Shown: positions 10,447-18,728 of the stretch, one piece after another | How positions within the stretch are numbered: position 1 is the stretch's first letter | Layout: every line of letters starts with the position of its first letter | Source of the DNA: Sphingomonas crusticola | GTDB lineage: Bacteria; Pseudomonadota; Alphaproteobacteria; Sphingomonadales; Sphingomonadaceae | Direction of reading: 5' to 3' | DNA: 64,000 nucleotides | NCBI RefSeq assembly: GCF_003391115.1 | Contig: NZ_QTJP01000001.1 | Span: forward strand, 682,001-746,000 | Translations under genes and position numbers: made by a program | The notes under the pieces: model-generated | Database searches by the model: none | Seen by the model: only the letters and a program-made list of their open reading frames with translations | Told to the model about the DNA's origin: nothing

Positions 10447-10536
10447 CGTCACCCTGAACTGGTTTCAGGGTCCATCGCGCCCAACTAGGCGCGGTGGAGG
10501 GGGATGGATGGATGCTGAAACAGGTTCAGCATGACG
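10447..10536. repeat. Nested palindromic intergenic repeat between the two metH genes
   Basis: Two 30-base arms (10447-10476 and 10507-10536) are inverted copies of each other, differing at only a few positions. Each arm is itself a palindrome: CCCTGAACTGGTTTCAGGG in the left arm and TGCTGAAACAGGTTCAGCA in the right. The central part, 10477-10506, includes CGCGCCCAACTAGGCGCG, another small hairpin. This is the form of REP/RUP-like dispersed elements that I recall from sphingomonad genomes. It fills almost the whole gap between the metH halves and could act as an mRNA processing or stability element between the two cistrons. Confidence 0.8.
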
Positions 10537-10542
10537 GCGGCG

Positions 10543-11604
10543 CTAGGCAGCCATCACGAACGGATCGAGCCCGGCGAGGCGGGTGATCGAGGCATGATCG
10601 TGGATCGGGCGCGGTGCGACATCCTTCACCGCTGCCGCCATGGCGGCGATATGCGGCGGCGTGGTACCACAGCAGCCGCCGACCACATTGACCAGCCCGT
10701 CTTGCGCCCATTCGCCGACCAGCGCGCCGGTGGTGTGCGGCTGTTCGTCATAGGCGCCGAGATCGTTGGGCAGGCCGGCATTGGGATAGGCCATGATCAG
10801 GCTGTCCGCGACCTGCGCCATTTCCTTGAGATAGGGCCGCATCAGATCCGCCCCGAATGCGCAGTTGAGCCCGATCGTGAGCGGGCGTGCGTGACGTACC
10901 ATGTAGGTGAACGCCTCGACCGAATGGCCGGAAAGGTTGCGGCCCGACATATCGGTGATCGTCATCGACAGCATGATCGGCACCTCATGATGCCGCGCGT
11001 CTGCAATCTCGAGCACAGCCACGATCGCCGCTTTGGCATTGAGCGTGTCGAACACCGTCTCGATCAGGATGAAGTCGCAACCGCCGTCCAGCAGCGCCTC
11101 GGCCTGCTCGCGATACACATCCTTCAATTCATCGAACCCGATCGCGCGATAGCCGGGATCGTTGACGTCCGGGGACAGAGACAGGGTCTTGTTGGTCGGC
11201 CCGATCGCCCCGGCAACGAAGCGCGGGCGGCCGTCCCTGGCCTCGGCGGCATCAGCCGCCTCGCGCGCGATTTTCGATGCCGCGAGGTTGAGATCGCGCA
11301 CGAGATGCTCGGCGCCATAGTCGGCCTGACTGACCGTGTTGGCATTGAAGGTGTTGGTGGACACCATGTCCGAGCCGGCATCGAGATAGCCGCGCGTAAT
11401 CTCGGCGATGATGTCGGGCCGCGTCAGGACGAGCAGATCGTTATTGCCCTTCTGATCCATCGGCAGATCGTAGGAGCCGCGATAATCCGCCTCGTTCAGG
11501 CCATAGCCCTGGATCATCGTTCCAAAGGCACCGTCGGTCAGCAAAATGCGATTTGCGGCCTCGGCGCGGAAGCGCCGGGCGGCGGCGGAGGGAATGCGCG
11601 TCAT
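10543..11604 (-). CDS. Homocysteine S-methyltransferase domain protein, first half of split MetH
   Basis: 353 aa corresponding to the N-terminal homocysteine-binding barrel of MetH (ILLTDGAFGTMIQGYGL, STNTFNANTVSQ, IETVFDTLNAKAA). The zinc ligands are present: Cys about 247 in GLNCAFGAD and the paired Cys about 311-312 in GGCCGTTPPH. It activates homocysteine thiolate for methylation by the cobalamin half encoded just downstream. The start overlaps the metF stop as ATGA. It lacks any folate or B12 domain, so function depends on the downstream gene. The split arrangement is common in alphaproteobacteria. Confidence 0.95.
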   Translation of the reverse strand: MTRIPSAAARRFRAEAANRILLTDGAFGTMIQGYGLNEADYRGSYDLPMDQKGNNDLLVLTRPDIIAEITRGYLDAGSDMVSTNTFNANTVSQADYGAEHLVRDLNLAASKIAREAADAAEARDGRPRFVAGAIGPTNKTLSLSPDVNDPGYRAIGFDELKDVYREQAEALLDGGCDFILIETVFDTLNAKAAIVAVLEIADARHHEVPIMLSMTITDMSGRNLSGHSVEAFTYMVRHARPLTIGLNCAFGADLMRPYLKEMAQVADSLIMAYPNAGLPNDLGAYDEQPHTTGALVGEWAQDGLVNVVGGCCGTTPPHIAAMAAAVKDVAPRPIHDHASITRLAGLDPFVMAA

Positions 11605-12545
11605 GCGGCTTTCTCCGTAGCGTGGCTGTCAGGACGCAGACCGAGCAAGTGGCAGATCGCATAAGCGAGCTCGGCGCGATTGAGCGTGTAAAAGTGGAAG
11701 TGGCGCACGCCACCGGCATAGAGGCGGCGGCACATTTCGGCGGCGATAGTCGCGGCGATCAGCTGACGCGCGGCGGGATGATCGTCGAGCCCCTCGAACA
11801 GCCGGTCCATCCAGGGCGGGATCGCCGCGCCGCACAGGCCGGCGAACTTGCGCGTCGTGGCGACATTCGAAACCGGCAAGATGCCCGGCACGATCTCAGC
11901 CACGATCCCCGCGGCGGCCGCGCGGTCGCGGAAACGGAAATAGGTTTCGGGCGAAAAGAAAAACTGGCTGATGGCGCGGTCCGCGCCGGCGTCGACCTTC
12001 GCCTTGAGATTGTCGAGATCCGCCTGCACGCTCGGCGAAGATGGATGACATTCCGGATAGGCCGCCACCGAGATTTCGAACGGCGCGATCCGCTTGAGAC
12101 CGGCGGTCAGCTCCGCCGCATTGGCATAGCCATCCGGATGCGGCCTGAACGCTTCCCCCGCCTGCGGCGGATCGCCGCGCAGCGCCACGATGTGGCGCAC
12201 GCCGGCATCCCAATAAGCGCGGGCAATCTCCTCGATCTCAGCCTTGCTCGCCTCGACGCACGTAAGATGGGCCGCGGCGGGAATATTGGTCTCGCTTGCA
12301 ATCCGCGCGACCGTGGCGTGCGTCCGCTCCCGGGTGGAGCCGCCTGCCCCGTACGTCACGGAAACGAAGCGCGGCCCGAGCGGGGCGAGCGTTTCGATCG
12401 CCTGCCAGAGCTGCTCTTCCATCTTCTCCGTCTTTGGCGGGAAGAATTCGAAACTCACCGCAGCGTCGCCGGCAAGATCCGCAAACAAGGGCGCATCGAG
12501 GGCGCGGCGCGCTTCTTCAAGCTGCGAGAGAGATGGACCGGTCAT
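11601..12545 (-). CDS. metF: 5,10-methylenetetrahydrofolate reductase
   Basis: This flavin-dependent enzyme reduces 5,10-methylene-THF to 5-methyl-THF, the methyl donor for MetH. Family motifs are VSFEFFPPKTEKME near the N-terminus, VSVTYGAGGSTRERT, AHLTCV and ALRGDPP. Two in-frame ATGs exist, 12552-12554 and 12543-12545. I chose the second (314 aa, MTGPSLSQLEE). The first lies inside a palindrome and abuts the -10 box, so an RNA starting at the usual distance could not carry it. The chosen ATG would sit exactly at the predicted transcript start, giving a leaderless mRNA. It is followed by the two metH genes in one operon. Confidence 0.95.
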   Translation of the reverse strand: MTGPSLSQLEEARRALDAPLFADLAGDAAVSFEFFPPKTEKMEEQLWQAIETLAPLGPRFVSVTYGAGGSTRERTHATVARIASETNIPAAAHLTCVEASKAEIEEIARAYWDAGVRHIVALRGDPPQAGEAFRPHPDGYANAAELTAGLKRIAPFEISVAAYPECHPSSPSVQADLDNLKAKVDAGADRAISQFFFSPETYFRFRDRAAAAGIVAEIVPGILPVSNVATTRKFAGLCGAAIPPWMDRLFEGLDDHPAARQLIAATIAAEMCRRLYAGGVRHFHFYTLNRAELAYAICHLLGLRPDSHATEKAA

Positions 12546-12551
12546 CTGGCC

Positions 12552-12581
12552 CATATAAAGAATTCTTTATATGTGGGTCAA
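12552..12581 (-). promoter_or_regulatory. metF promoter with perfect palindromic operator
   Basis: Read on the minus strand: TTGACC (12581-12576), a 17-base spacer, then TTATAT (12558-12553), a near-consensus housekeeping promoter. A perfect 22-bp palindrome, centred on GAATTC with arms CATATAAA/TTTATATG (12552-12573), covers the spacer and -10 box, so a bound dimer would block RNA polymerase. The sequence class resembles operators of ArsR-family regulators that sense S-adenosylhomocysteine (SahR-like) at methionine-cycle genes; that assignment is from memory and tentative. Seven bases separate the -10 box from the A of the ATG at 12545. The -35 box overlaps the stop codon of the upstream response-regulator gene. 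Confidence 0.75.
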
Positions 12582-12934
12582 GGCGCGAGGGCATTTTCGA
12601 TCGCGCCTTTTATGTCATCCAGCGCATAAGGCTTCTTGATGATGACGCGGTCGCGATACTGAGCGTCGATCCCGGCCGAACCATAGCCTGTGGCGAACAC
12701 ATAAGGCACACCGCGCTCGGCCAGGACCTCCGCGACGGGATAGGACATATGGCCGTCCAGATTCACGTCGAGAATGGCAAGGTCGAGAGGGCGGCTGTGG
12801 GCAAGCTCGATCGCCTGCGGCAGCCGCATCGCCAGGCCGGCGACCTGGTGACCCAGATCTTCCACCATCTCCTCGAGCAAGAGGGCGATCGTCATTTCGT
12901 CCTCGACGATCAGCACGCGCAGCGTATCGGTCAT
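12578..12934 (-). CDS. Single-domain response regulator
   Basis: 118 aa, essentially only a receiver domain. It has the acidic pocket IVEDE (residues 9-13), phosphoacceptor Asp about 56 in AILDVNLDG, and the conserved Lys about 101 in IIKKPY followed by Pro. There is no DNA-binding or output domain, so it probably acts by protein interaction or as a phosphate sink. Its ATG overlaps the stop of the HWE kinase gene as ATGA, making the kinase the obvious partner. Its stop falls in the metF -35 box, so the two transcription units abut without spacing. Confidence 0.92.
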   Translation of the reverse strand: MTDTLRVLIVEDEMTIALLLEEMVEDLGHQVAGLAMRLPQAIELAHSRPLDLAILDVNLDGHMSYPVAEVLAERGVPYVFATGYGSAGIDAQYRDRVIIKKPYALDDIKGAIENALAP

Positions 12935-14418
12935 GGTGCCAGACCATAGATGGTAAGCGGCGCGTCGATCTCGCACACCAGTCCATCGGGTTCGAACCGC
13001 ATATGGACTTCGCCGCCCATTTCCGCCGAAAGGCCGCGCTCGATCAGGCGCGATCCGAAACCGCGACGGGCCGGCGGCGCAACCCGCGGACCGCCACTTT
13101 CGCGCCATAGCATGGCGACACGCGCGCCACCCGTCGCAGGGGTATAGGTGCGCCAGCTTATGGCCACCTCGCCCCGTTCCGCCGACCACGCGCCATGCTT
13201 GAGCGCGTTGGTCGCAAGCTCATGCATCGCGAGCGACAGCGACAATGCCGTCTTGGGAGACAGGGAGACGTTGGGACCTTCGATGCGGAGCCGGTCCTCG
13301 CGTCCGCAATGGGGCCGCACGGCCTGCTCTACCGCACCATGAAGCGAGACGCCGGCACCACGCTCGCCAGTGAGCAAATCATTGGCCTGGGCCAGCGCCC
13401 TGATCCGCTCGGAGAACCGGGCCTGCGCCTGTGCCAGATCGTCCGCGCCACGGAAGGTCTGCGCGGCGATAGCCTGCGTCATCGCCAGGCTGTTCTTCAC
13501 CCGGTGGTTGAGCTCGTTCACCACCAGCCGCAGATGATCCTCGCTGCGATGACGTTCCGTGACGTCGGTGGCCGTCCCGAACCATTCGGTAATGGCGCCG
13601 GTATCGTCGAGGATCGGCACGGCGCGCGAGAAGGTCCAGCCGGTCGAGCCGTCCGGCCGGCGGACGCGATGTTCCATTTCGAACGTGCCTTTGCGGCGGA
13701 TCGCATCGTCAATAGCGGCGCGCACGGCGACATGATCTTCCGCGTACAGATTTTCCTCAAGCCATTGCGGATTGGGTGAATCATTGTTGGCGACCAGCCC
13801 GCGGCCGTCGATCGGGTGCATCGTGCTCCAATCCGGCGTCATGCGGTAGATCACGTCCGAACTCGCATTGACGAGCGCCCGGAACCGCCCCTCGCTCGCG
13901 ATCATCGCCCGCTCAGCCAATATCGCCTCGGTGATCTCAACGACGATCGCGATCACGCCAGCAGGCTCGCCGCTCTCATCAACTACCGGCGAATAATCCA
14001 GGTTCATCCACGCGGGCGCGGGCGCGCCATGACGCTCGAGCGTCAATTCCTGGGCACGATAGGCCAGCGTACCGCCGGCCAGCCCGACCTTCATCACGTT
14101 GTCGTTGAAGTCGGCGACCTCCGGCCACCCCTCACGGACCTTGGAGCCCAGCAGCTGAGGATGACGCCGTCCGGCAAATTCCGAATAAGCGTCATTGTAA
14201 ATCATCACGCCATCTTCGTTCCACAGCAGAACGATCGGCACCGGCGACAGCAGCAGGAGATTCGTGACGGTCTTCAGGCTTTGCGGCCAATTGCCGATCG
14301 GCCCCAGACTGGTCTTCGACCAGTCGAACGCCGCAATCAGCGCGCCAAGTTCGCCTCCTCCCACCGGAAAGGGCGCGATGGCCGCATTGGTCCGTGCGCT
14401 CAACAGCGCCTCCCCCAT
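12931..14418 (-). CDS. PAS-domain HWE-family sensor histidine kinase
   Basis: 495 aa, no membrane segment seen, so a cytosolic sensor. It carries a first PAS-like region with WNEDGVMIYNDAYSEFAG (about residues 50-165), a second PAS/PAC region (about 175-290) ending TDVTERH, then an HWE/HisKA_2 kinase core. The phosphorylated histidine is about H305 in NELNHRVKNSLAM. The family's HELATNALKHGAWS box follows near residue 400. PAS domains could bind flavin or haem, but I see no LOV cysteine motif. It is co-transcribed with the single-domain regulator downstream. HWE kinases often feed alphaproteobacterial general stress signalling, and a stress-type promoter lies just upstream, but a direct link is inference. 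Confidence 0.92.
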   Translation of the reverse strand: MGEALLSARTNAAIAPFPVGGGELGALIAAFDWSKTSLGPIGNWPQSLKTVTNLLLLSPVPIVLLWNEDGVMIYNDAYSEFAGRRHPQLLGSKVREGWPEVADFNDNVMKVGLAGGTLAYRAQELTLERHGAPAPAWMNLDYSPVVDESGEPAGVIAIVVEITEAILAERAMIASEGRFRALVNASSDVIYRMTPDWSTMHPIDGRGLVANNDSPNPQWLEENLYAEDHVAVRAAIDDAIRRKGTFEMEHRVRRPDGSTGWTFSRAVPILDDTGAITEWFGTATDVTERHRSEDHLRLVVNELNHRVKNSLAMTQAIAAQTFRGADDLAQAQARFSERIRALAQANDLLTGERGAGVSLHGAVEQAVRPHCGREDRLRIEGPNVSLSPKTALSLSLAMHELATNALKHGAWSAERGEVAISWRTYTPATGGARVAMLWRESGGPRVAPPARRGFGSRLIERGLSAEMGGEVHMRFEPDGLVCEIDAPLTIYGLAP

Positions 14419-14465
14419 TGTCGAAGAGGCGCTGTTAAATCGAACCAGCGCTCAGGAAAAGTGGG

Positions 14466-14612
14466 CTAGAGCGCGCGGCGGCCGGTGAACAGCTGGATCA
14501 GGCCGACGATGATCGCCAGCACCAGCAGGATGTGGATCAGACCACCGCCAATATGGATCGCGAAGCCGAGGAGCCAGAGCACCAGCAGAATGACGGCGAT
14601 TGTCCAAAGCAT
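14466..14612 (-). CDS. Small Lmo0937-type membrane protein, 48 aa
   Basis: The ATG at 14610-14612 follows a GGGAGC site and encodes MLWTIAVILLVLWLLGFA, then a short turn and a second hydrophobic helix, ending FTGRRAL. Two transmembrane helices with a glycine-rich loop (HIGGGLIH) match the widespread lmo0937 family of tiny inner-membrane proteins of unknown function. The frame is open for 34 codons further upstream, but that part is polar and lacks a ribosome site. An EcfG-type promoter lies about 40 bases upstream, which suggests general stress induction. Confidence 0.88.
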   Translation of the reverse strand: MLWTIAVILLVLWLLGFAIHIGGGLIHILLVLAIIVGLIQLFTGRRAL

Positions 14613-14651
14613 TGTACGGCTCCCGTCCGCGTGATTGCGGAATTCGCGGTG

Positions 14652-14676
14652 AACGCCGTTTGTCCGACCCCGTTCC
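14652..14676 (-). promoter_or_regulatory. Candidate EcfG (general stress sigma) promoter
   Basis: On the minus strand, GGAAC (14676-14672) is followed after 16 bases by CGTT (14655-14652), the two-part pattern described for EcfG-controlled promoters in alphaproteobacteria. Transcription would begin near 14645, leaving a leader of about 30 bases before the small membrane protein's ATG. Both boxes match fully, and the gene type fits known stress regulons. No other GGAAC/CGTT pair with full match was noticed in the neighbouring intergenic regions. Confidence 0.65.
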
Positions 14677-14732
14677 AACCTTAGCTGCGAAGTTCCGCTT
14701 TCGCTTGAGCCCAACGGCTGCTCAAAGAAGAC

Positions 14733-17033
14733 ATGGCAATCCGATCGATCCCGCTGGCCCTGGGCCTGTTCCTATCAACCGGCGTCATGGCGACGCCGGC
14801 CTACGACGCGGTGGATCCGCTCATCGGCACGGGTGGCGAGGGCCACACATTCCCTGGCGCGGTTGCACCGTTCGGCATGGTGCAGCTGAGTCCCGATACG
14901 AATACCGGCTGCCTGATCCGCGAATGCTATAAATGGGCCGCCGGATATCGCCATTCCGATGCCTTGATTCAGGGTTTCAGCCACACGCACTTTTCAGGCG
15001 CCGGACATTCGGATTTGGGCGACTTCCTGGTGATGCCGGTCTCGGGCGATCACATATCGTTGGAGCCGGGCGACCCGACCAAGGCGGGTTCGGGCTACGG
15101 TTCGCGTTTCGACCACGGGAGCGAGCGCGCGCAGCCAGGCTATTATTCGGTCACGCTGCTCGACCACAAGGTTAGGGCGGAGCTGACCGCGGGCACGCGC
15201 GTGGGCGTCCACCGCTATGCCTTCCCCACCGGGCTGCAGGCGCACATCGTGCTCGATCTGCGTAGCGCGATATACAATTATCCCGGCAAGACCTTGTGGT
15301 CCTCGATCCGGCTGCGGCCGGACGGCGCCGTCACCGGCTGCCGTCAGACGCGCGGCTGGGCGCCAGACCGGATCCTCTGTTTCGCGATGCGTTTCACCGC
15401 CGCGCCGACGGCGCATGCCTTCGTCAGCACGGAACAGGATGTGGCCTATAAAGGCTTTCAGGGTCCCGGCCGCGGCACGGACGATCTCGCCGAACGGAGC
15501 GGACGCGCCATTGTCGCGCGCTTCGACTTCGGCACACTGAACAAGCCGCTCGAGGTAAAAGTCGCGATCTCCTCGGTCGACGAGGCTGGCGCGATCGCCA
15601 ACCTTGGGAGCGAGCCGGACAACTTCGACGCAATCCGCGCGAACACGAAGGCGGCATGGGAGCAGGCACTGAGCGCGGTCGAGCTGCATGCCCCGGCACC
15701 GATGGAGAAGAACCTCTATACGGCGCTGTACCACACGCTGCTCGCCCCTTCGATCGCGAGCGACGCCGATGGCCGTTATCGCGGGCCGGACAATCAGGTT
15801 CATACGGCACAGGACTTTACCTTCCGTTCGACCTTTTCGCTGTGGGATACGTTTCGTGCCGAGCACCCGCTGCTCACCCTTATCCAGCCGGAGCGAACCA
15901 ACGCCGATTTCATCCGCTCGCTGATCGAGAGCCGCAAGCAAAGCCCGCTCGGCATATTGCCGGTCTGGCAATTCCAGGGGCGCGAGACGTGGACGATGAT
16001 CGGCTATCACGCGGTGCCGGTGATTGCCGAAGCCTATCTCAAGGGCATCAAGGGCTTCGATGCGGACGAAGCGCTGGATGCGATGATCGCGAGCGCGAAT
16101 TACGGCCCCTATGGCGGGCTCGCCGACTATCGCACGCTGGGTTACGTCCCGATCGACAAGGAGCCGGAGGCGGCATCCAAGACGGTCGAATATGCCTATG
16201 ACGACTGGACCATCGCGCAGATGGCGCGGGCAATGGGACGCAAGGAGGTCGCCGCGTCATTCGAGAAGCGCGCCGGCCATTGGCGTAACAGCTTCGATGC
16301 CAAGACCGGATGGGTGCGCGCGCGGCTATCGACCGGCGCCTTCCGCGAGCCGTTCGACCCGGTGTCGATCAAATACGGCTCCGACTATACCGAGGGTAAT
16401 GCCTGGCAATATTCGTGGTTCGTGCCGCAGGACGAAGGCGGGCTCGTGCGCGCGCTAGGGGGTGACAGGAAGACGGTCGCCAAGCTCGACGCGATGTTCG
16501 ATTACGATAACAGCAAGCTCGATTATTCGCATGCCGAGGACATATCCGGCCTGATCGGCCAATATATTCATGGCAATGAGCCGAGCCATTCGGTCGCCTA
16601 TCTCTACAATTATGCCGGCGCGCCCTGGCGGACGCAGGAACGGCTGCGGCAGATCGTCGACAGCCAGTACAAGCCGACGCCGGACGGCCTGTCCGGCAAT
16701 GACGATCTCGGCCAGATGTCCGCCTGGCTGGTCTTCACCAGCCTTGGTTTCTATCCGGTAACGCCCGGCAGTCTGGCATATGTGATCGGCCGGCCGTTCG
16801 TGACGCGGGCAACGCTCACCCTGCCCAACGGCAAGCGCTTCACGATCCGGTGCGACGACCCCGCCAAGGCCTATGTCGGCAAGATCCTGCTCAACGGCAC
16901 ACCGCTCGCCCGCAGCTACATCCGGCATGACGAAATCATGGCAGGAGGCGAATTGTCGTTCGTGATGCAGGCCAAGCCCAACCGGTCGTGGGCCACCGGG
17001 CGGACCCGCCGGCCCTTTTCCATGACGCGATGA
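14733..17033 (+). CDS. GH92-family alpha-mannosidase, secreted
   Basis: 766 aa with a signal peptide of about 20 residues (MAIRSIPLALGLFLSTGVMA). GH92 enzymes are calcium-dependent exo-alpha-mannosidases, mostly 1,2-specific. The family signature begins straight after the signal with YDAVDPLIGTGGEGHTFPGA and PFGMVQLSPDT, followed by GFSHTHFSGAGHSDLGDF. The catalytic half contains NLYTALYHTLLAPS, FSLWDTFRAEHPLLTLI, GSDYTEGNAWQYSWFVPQD and GNEPSHSVAYLYNYAG, and the protein ends in a beta domain. It probably trims mannose from glycans in the periplasm. The 3-hydroxybutyrate dehydrogenase gene starts 13 bases downstream, so the two may share a transcript, though no metabolic link is obvious. Confidence 0.95.
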   Translation: MAIRSIPLALGLFLSTGVMATPAYDAVDPLIGTGGEGHTFPGAVAPFGMVQLSPDTNTGCLIRECYKWAAGYRHSDALIQGFSHTHFSGAGHSDLGDFLVMPVSGDHISLEPGDPTKAGSGYGSRFDHGSERAQPGYYSVTLLDHKVRAELTAGTRVGVHRYAFPTGLQAHIVLDLRSAIYNYPGKTLWSSIRLRPDGAVTGCRQTRGWAPDRILCFAMRFTAAPTAHAFVSTEQDVAYKGFQGPGRGTDDLAERSGRAIVARFDFGTLNKPLEVKVAISSVDEAGAIANLGSEPDNFDAIRANTKAAWEQALSAVELHAPAPMEKNLYTALYHTLLAPSIASDADGRYRGPDNQVHTAQDFTFRSTFSLWDTFRAEHPLLTLIQPERTNADFIRSLIESRKQSPLGILPVWQFQGRETWTMIGYHAVPVIAEAYLKGIKGFDADEALDAMIASANYGPYGGLADYRTLGYVPIDKEPEAASKTVEYAYDDWTIAQMARAMGRKEVAASFEKRAGHWRNSFDAKTGWVRARLSTGAFREPFDPVSIKYGSDYTEGNAWQYSWFVPQDEGGLVRALGGDRKTVAKLDAMFDYDNSKLDYSHAEDISGLIGQYIHGNEPSHSVAYLYNYAGAPWRTQERLRQIVDSQYKPTPDGLSGNDDLGQMSAWLVFTSLGFYPVTPGSLAYVIGRPFVTRATLTLPNGKRFTIRCDDPAKAYVGKILLNGTPLARSYIRHDEIMAGGELSFVMQAKPNRSWATGRTRRPFSMTR

Positions 17034-17046
17034 TCGCAAAGGATAG

Positions 17047-17832
17047 ATGATGAGTCTGCAGGACAAGGTCGCAATAGTCACGGGCGCCGCGAGCGGCATC
17101 GGCAAGGACATTGCGCGCGAATTTCTCGCCAACGGCGCCAAGGTCGCGATCGCCGATCTCAATGTCGAGGCCGCGAACGCCACGGCCCGTGAGTTCGACC
17201 CCTCCGGGGCACGCACGATGGGCGTGGCGATGGACGTCACCGACGAGGACCAGGTCAATGCCGGCATCGAAGCGATCGCCGCCCGGTTCGGCTCGATCGA
17301 CGTGCTGGTTTCCAATGCCGGCATCCAGATCGTCGCCCCGATCGACGAGTTCAAATATGCCGACTGGAAGAAATTGCTGGCGATCCACCTCGATGGCGCC
17401 TTCCTCACCACGCAAGCCTGCCTCAAGCACATGTATGCCCAAGGCCGCGGCGGCAGCATCCTCTATATGGGTTCGGTCCATTCCAAGGAGGCATCGGTGC
17501 TCAAGGCGCCCTACGTCACCGCCAAGCATGGGCTGATCGGGCTCGCCAAGGTCGTTGCCAAGGAAGGCGCCAAACATGGCGTGCGATCCAACGTCATCTG
17601 TCCCGGCTTCGTGCGCACGCCGCTGGTCGACAAGCAAATCCCGGAACAGGCGCAGGCGCTTGGGCTGAGCGAAGAAGAGGTCATCAAGAAGGTGATGCTC
17701 AAGGATACGGTCGACGGCGAATTCACGACCGTCAACGACGTGGCGCGCACGGCGGTTTTCCTCGCCGGCTTCCCGACCAATGCCCTGACCGGGCAATCGA
17801 TCGTGGTGAGCCACGGCTGGTATATGCAGTGA
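17047..17832 (+). CDS. bdhA: D-3-hydroxybutyrate dehydrogenase (SDR family)
   Basis: This 261-aa NAD-dependent short-chain dehydrogenase interconverts 3-hydroxybutyrate and acetoacetate, as in polyhydroxybutyrate or ketone-body use. The cofactor motif is TGAASGIG (about residues 13-20), with NAG in VSNAGIQ and the catalytic YxxxK in YVTAKHG. The substrate-specific parts match the bdh subgroup rather than generic SDRs: [37 protein letters not shown] and the ending VVSHGWYMQ. Two consecutive ATGs at 17047 and 17050 are possible starts. A bidirectional hairpin terminator follows the stop. Confidence 0.93.
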   Translation: MMSLQDKVAIVTGAASGIGKDIAREFLANGAKVAIADLNVEAANATAREFDPSGARTMGVAMDVTDEDQVNAGIEAIAARFGSIDVLVSNAGIQIVAPIDEFKYADWKKLLAIHLDGAFLTTQACLKHMYAQGRGGSILYMGSVHSKEASVLKAPYVTAKHGLIGLAKVVAKEGAKHGVRSNVICPGFVRTPLVDKQIPEQAQALGLSEEEVIKKVMLKDTVDGEFTTVNDVARTAVFLAGFPTNALTGQSIVVSHGWYMQ

Positions 17833-17840
17833 CGGGAAAA

Positions 17841-17865
17841 CGGGTCCGAGCTTGGCCCGGACCCG
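17841..17865. terminator. Bidirectional intrinsic terminator between bdhA and tRNA-Leu
   Basis: A perfect 8-bp stem, CGGGTCCG (17841-17848) and CGGACCCG (17858-17865), encloses a 9-base loop. Read on the plus strand it is followed by ATTTG and ends bdhA. Read on the minus strand it is followed by TTTTCCC and would end the tRNA-Leu transcript. The convergent arrangement of the two genes fits a shared terminator. Confidence 0.7.
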
Positions 17866-17891
17866 ATTTGCTCAGCCTCACGAGGGGCTGA

Positions 17892-17978
17892 TGGTGCGGT
17901 CGAGAAGACTCGAACTTCCACGGCCTTTCGGCCACAACGACCTCAACGTTGCGCGTCTACCAGTTCCGCCACGACCGC
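17892..17978 (-). tRNA. tRNA-Leu (anticodon GAG)
   Basis: The minus strand gives an 87-nt class II tRNA. The acceptor GCGGTCG pairs with CGACCGC, the D-arm region is GGCGGAACTGGTAGACGC, and the anticodon stem CAACG/CGTTG encloses TTGAGGT with GAG at positions 34-36. A long variable arm (TGGCCGAAAGGCCG) follows, then the T-arm GTTCGAGTC. ACCA is encoded at the 3' end. The long variable arm and anticodon both indicate leucine, reading CUC/CUU codons. Confidence 0.96.
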
Positions 17979-18068
17979 ACATCGGGATGTTCCCCGGACA
18001 GGCCGGGGCTGGTGAGGCGGTGCCCCTAGCAGAGGGTTTTACGGCCCGCAATGGCCGCCGCACCCAGT

Positions 18069-18728
18069 TTAACGATCCGCGCCGGTGCCGGCGAAAGTCA
18101 CGCTGACATTGGAGGAGCTGGGCGGCACATCGACGGCGGCACCTTCGAAGCTGACGGCGGCGCCGGGCGCGAGCCGCGGCACCGGCCGCGTGATCGTCCA
18201 GGCATAGACCGTCTTGCCCTGGGCGTTGCGCAGTTCGGCGCGGATGTCGGGCACCGGCTGCTCGACATTGGTCGGGTTCCAGACCCGGCCCGAGACCGCG
18301 AACAGCTGGCTGCCACCGGCGATCATGCGCCAGTCGGGCTCGCGCGTGATGGCAATGCCGAGCGGCACGTGCCGCTCGCCAATCCCGAGGCGGGACGCCA
18401 CCTGCTGCGGACCCATCAGAACGGTTGCGGCGATGCTGCCGAGGATGACGACCAGCACCACCAATGCCAGCAACAGCCAGGGTCCGCGCTTCCTGCGGAC
18501 GGGCGGCTCCTCCGTCGTTTCGGCGATGCCGGAAGCCCAGGGCGGGGTGGCGGCCGGTGCGGGCGAGACCGGCGGGGGGGCGGGGGCAAGCGGCGGCGGG
18601 ACGGCGACACGCGCCGGTTCGAACCAGCTGGTGTCGCAGGCACGACAGCGAATCTTGCGGCCAGAAGGGCCGATCGCATTTTCCGGAACGTCGTAGGTGG
18701 CGCCGCAATTCGGGCAGGAGAGCTTCAT
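18069..18728 (-). CDS. MJ0042-type zinc-ribbon membrane protein with DUF3426-like C-terminus
   Basis: 219 aa. It begins with a zinc ribbon (Cys 5, 8, 28, 31 in MKLSCPNCGATY and IRCRACDTSW), typical of alphaproteobacterial MJ0042 proteins. A Pro/Ala linker, one transmembrane helix (GPWLLLALVVLVVILGSIAA, about residues 83-105) and a periplasmic beta-rich domain follow (LFAVSGRVWNPTNVEQPVPDIRA region), which resembles DUF3426. The start at 18728 is chosen because the ribbon begins there; a start six codons earlier is possible. It is divergent from ftsE, an arrangement that I recall as recurrent in sphingomonads. The biochemical function is unknown. Confidence 0.85.
   Translation of the reverse strand: MKLSCPNCGATYDVPENAIGPSGRKIRCRACDTSWFEPARVAVPPPLAPAPPPVSPAPAATPPWASGIAETTEEPPVRRKRGPWLLLALVVLVVILGSIAATVLMGPQQVASRLGIGERHVPLGIAITREPDWRMIAGGSQLFAVSGRVWNPTNVEQPVPDIRAELRNAQGKTVYAWTITRPVPRLAPGAAVSFEGAAVDVPPSSSNVSVTFAGTGADR

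Noticed and set aside
8191-10488. 765-codon open frame on the plus strand opposite metH
   Set aside because: It mirrors the codon pattern of a certain metH gene in GC-rich DNA, has Arg/Asp/His-rich low-complexity sequence and no family match or ribosome site.
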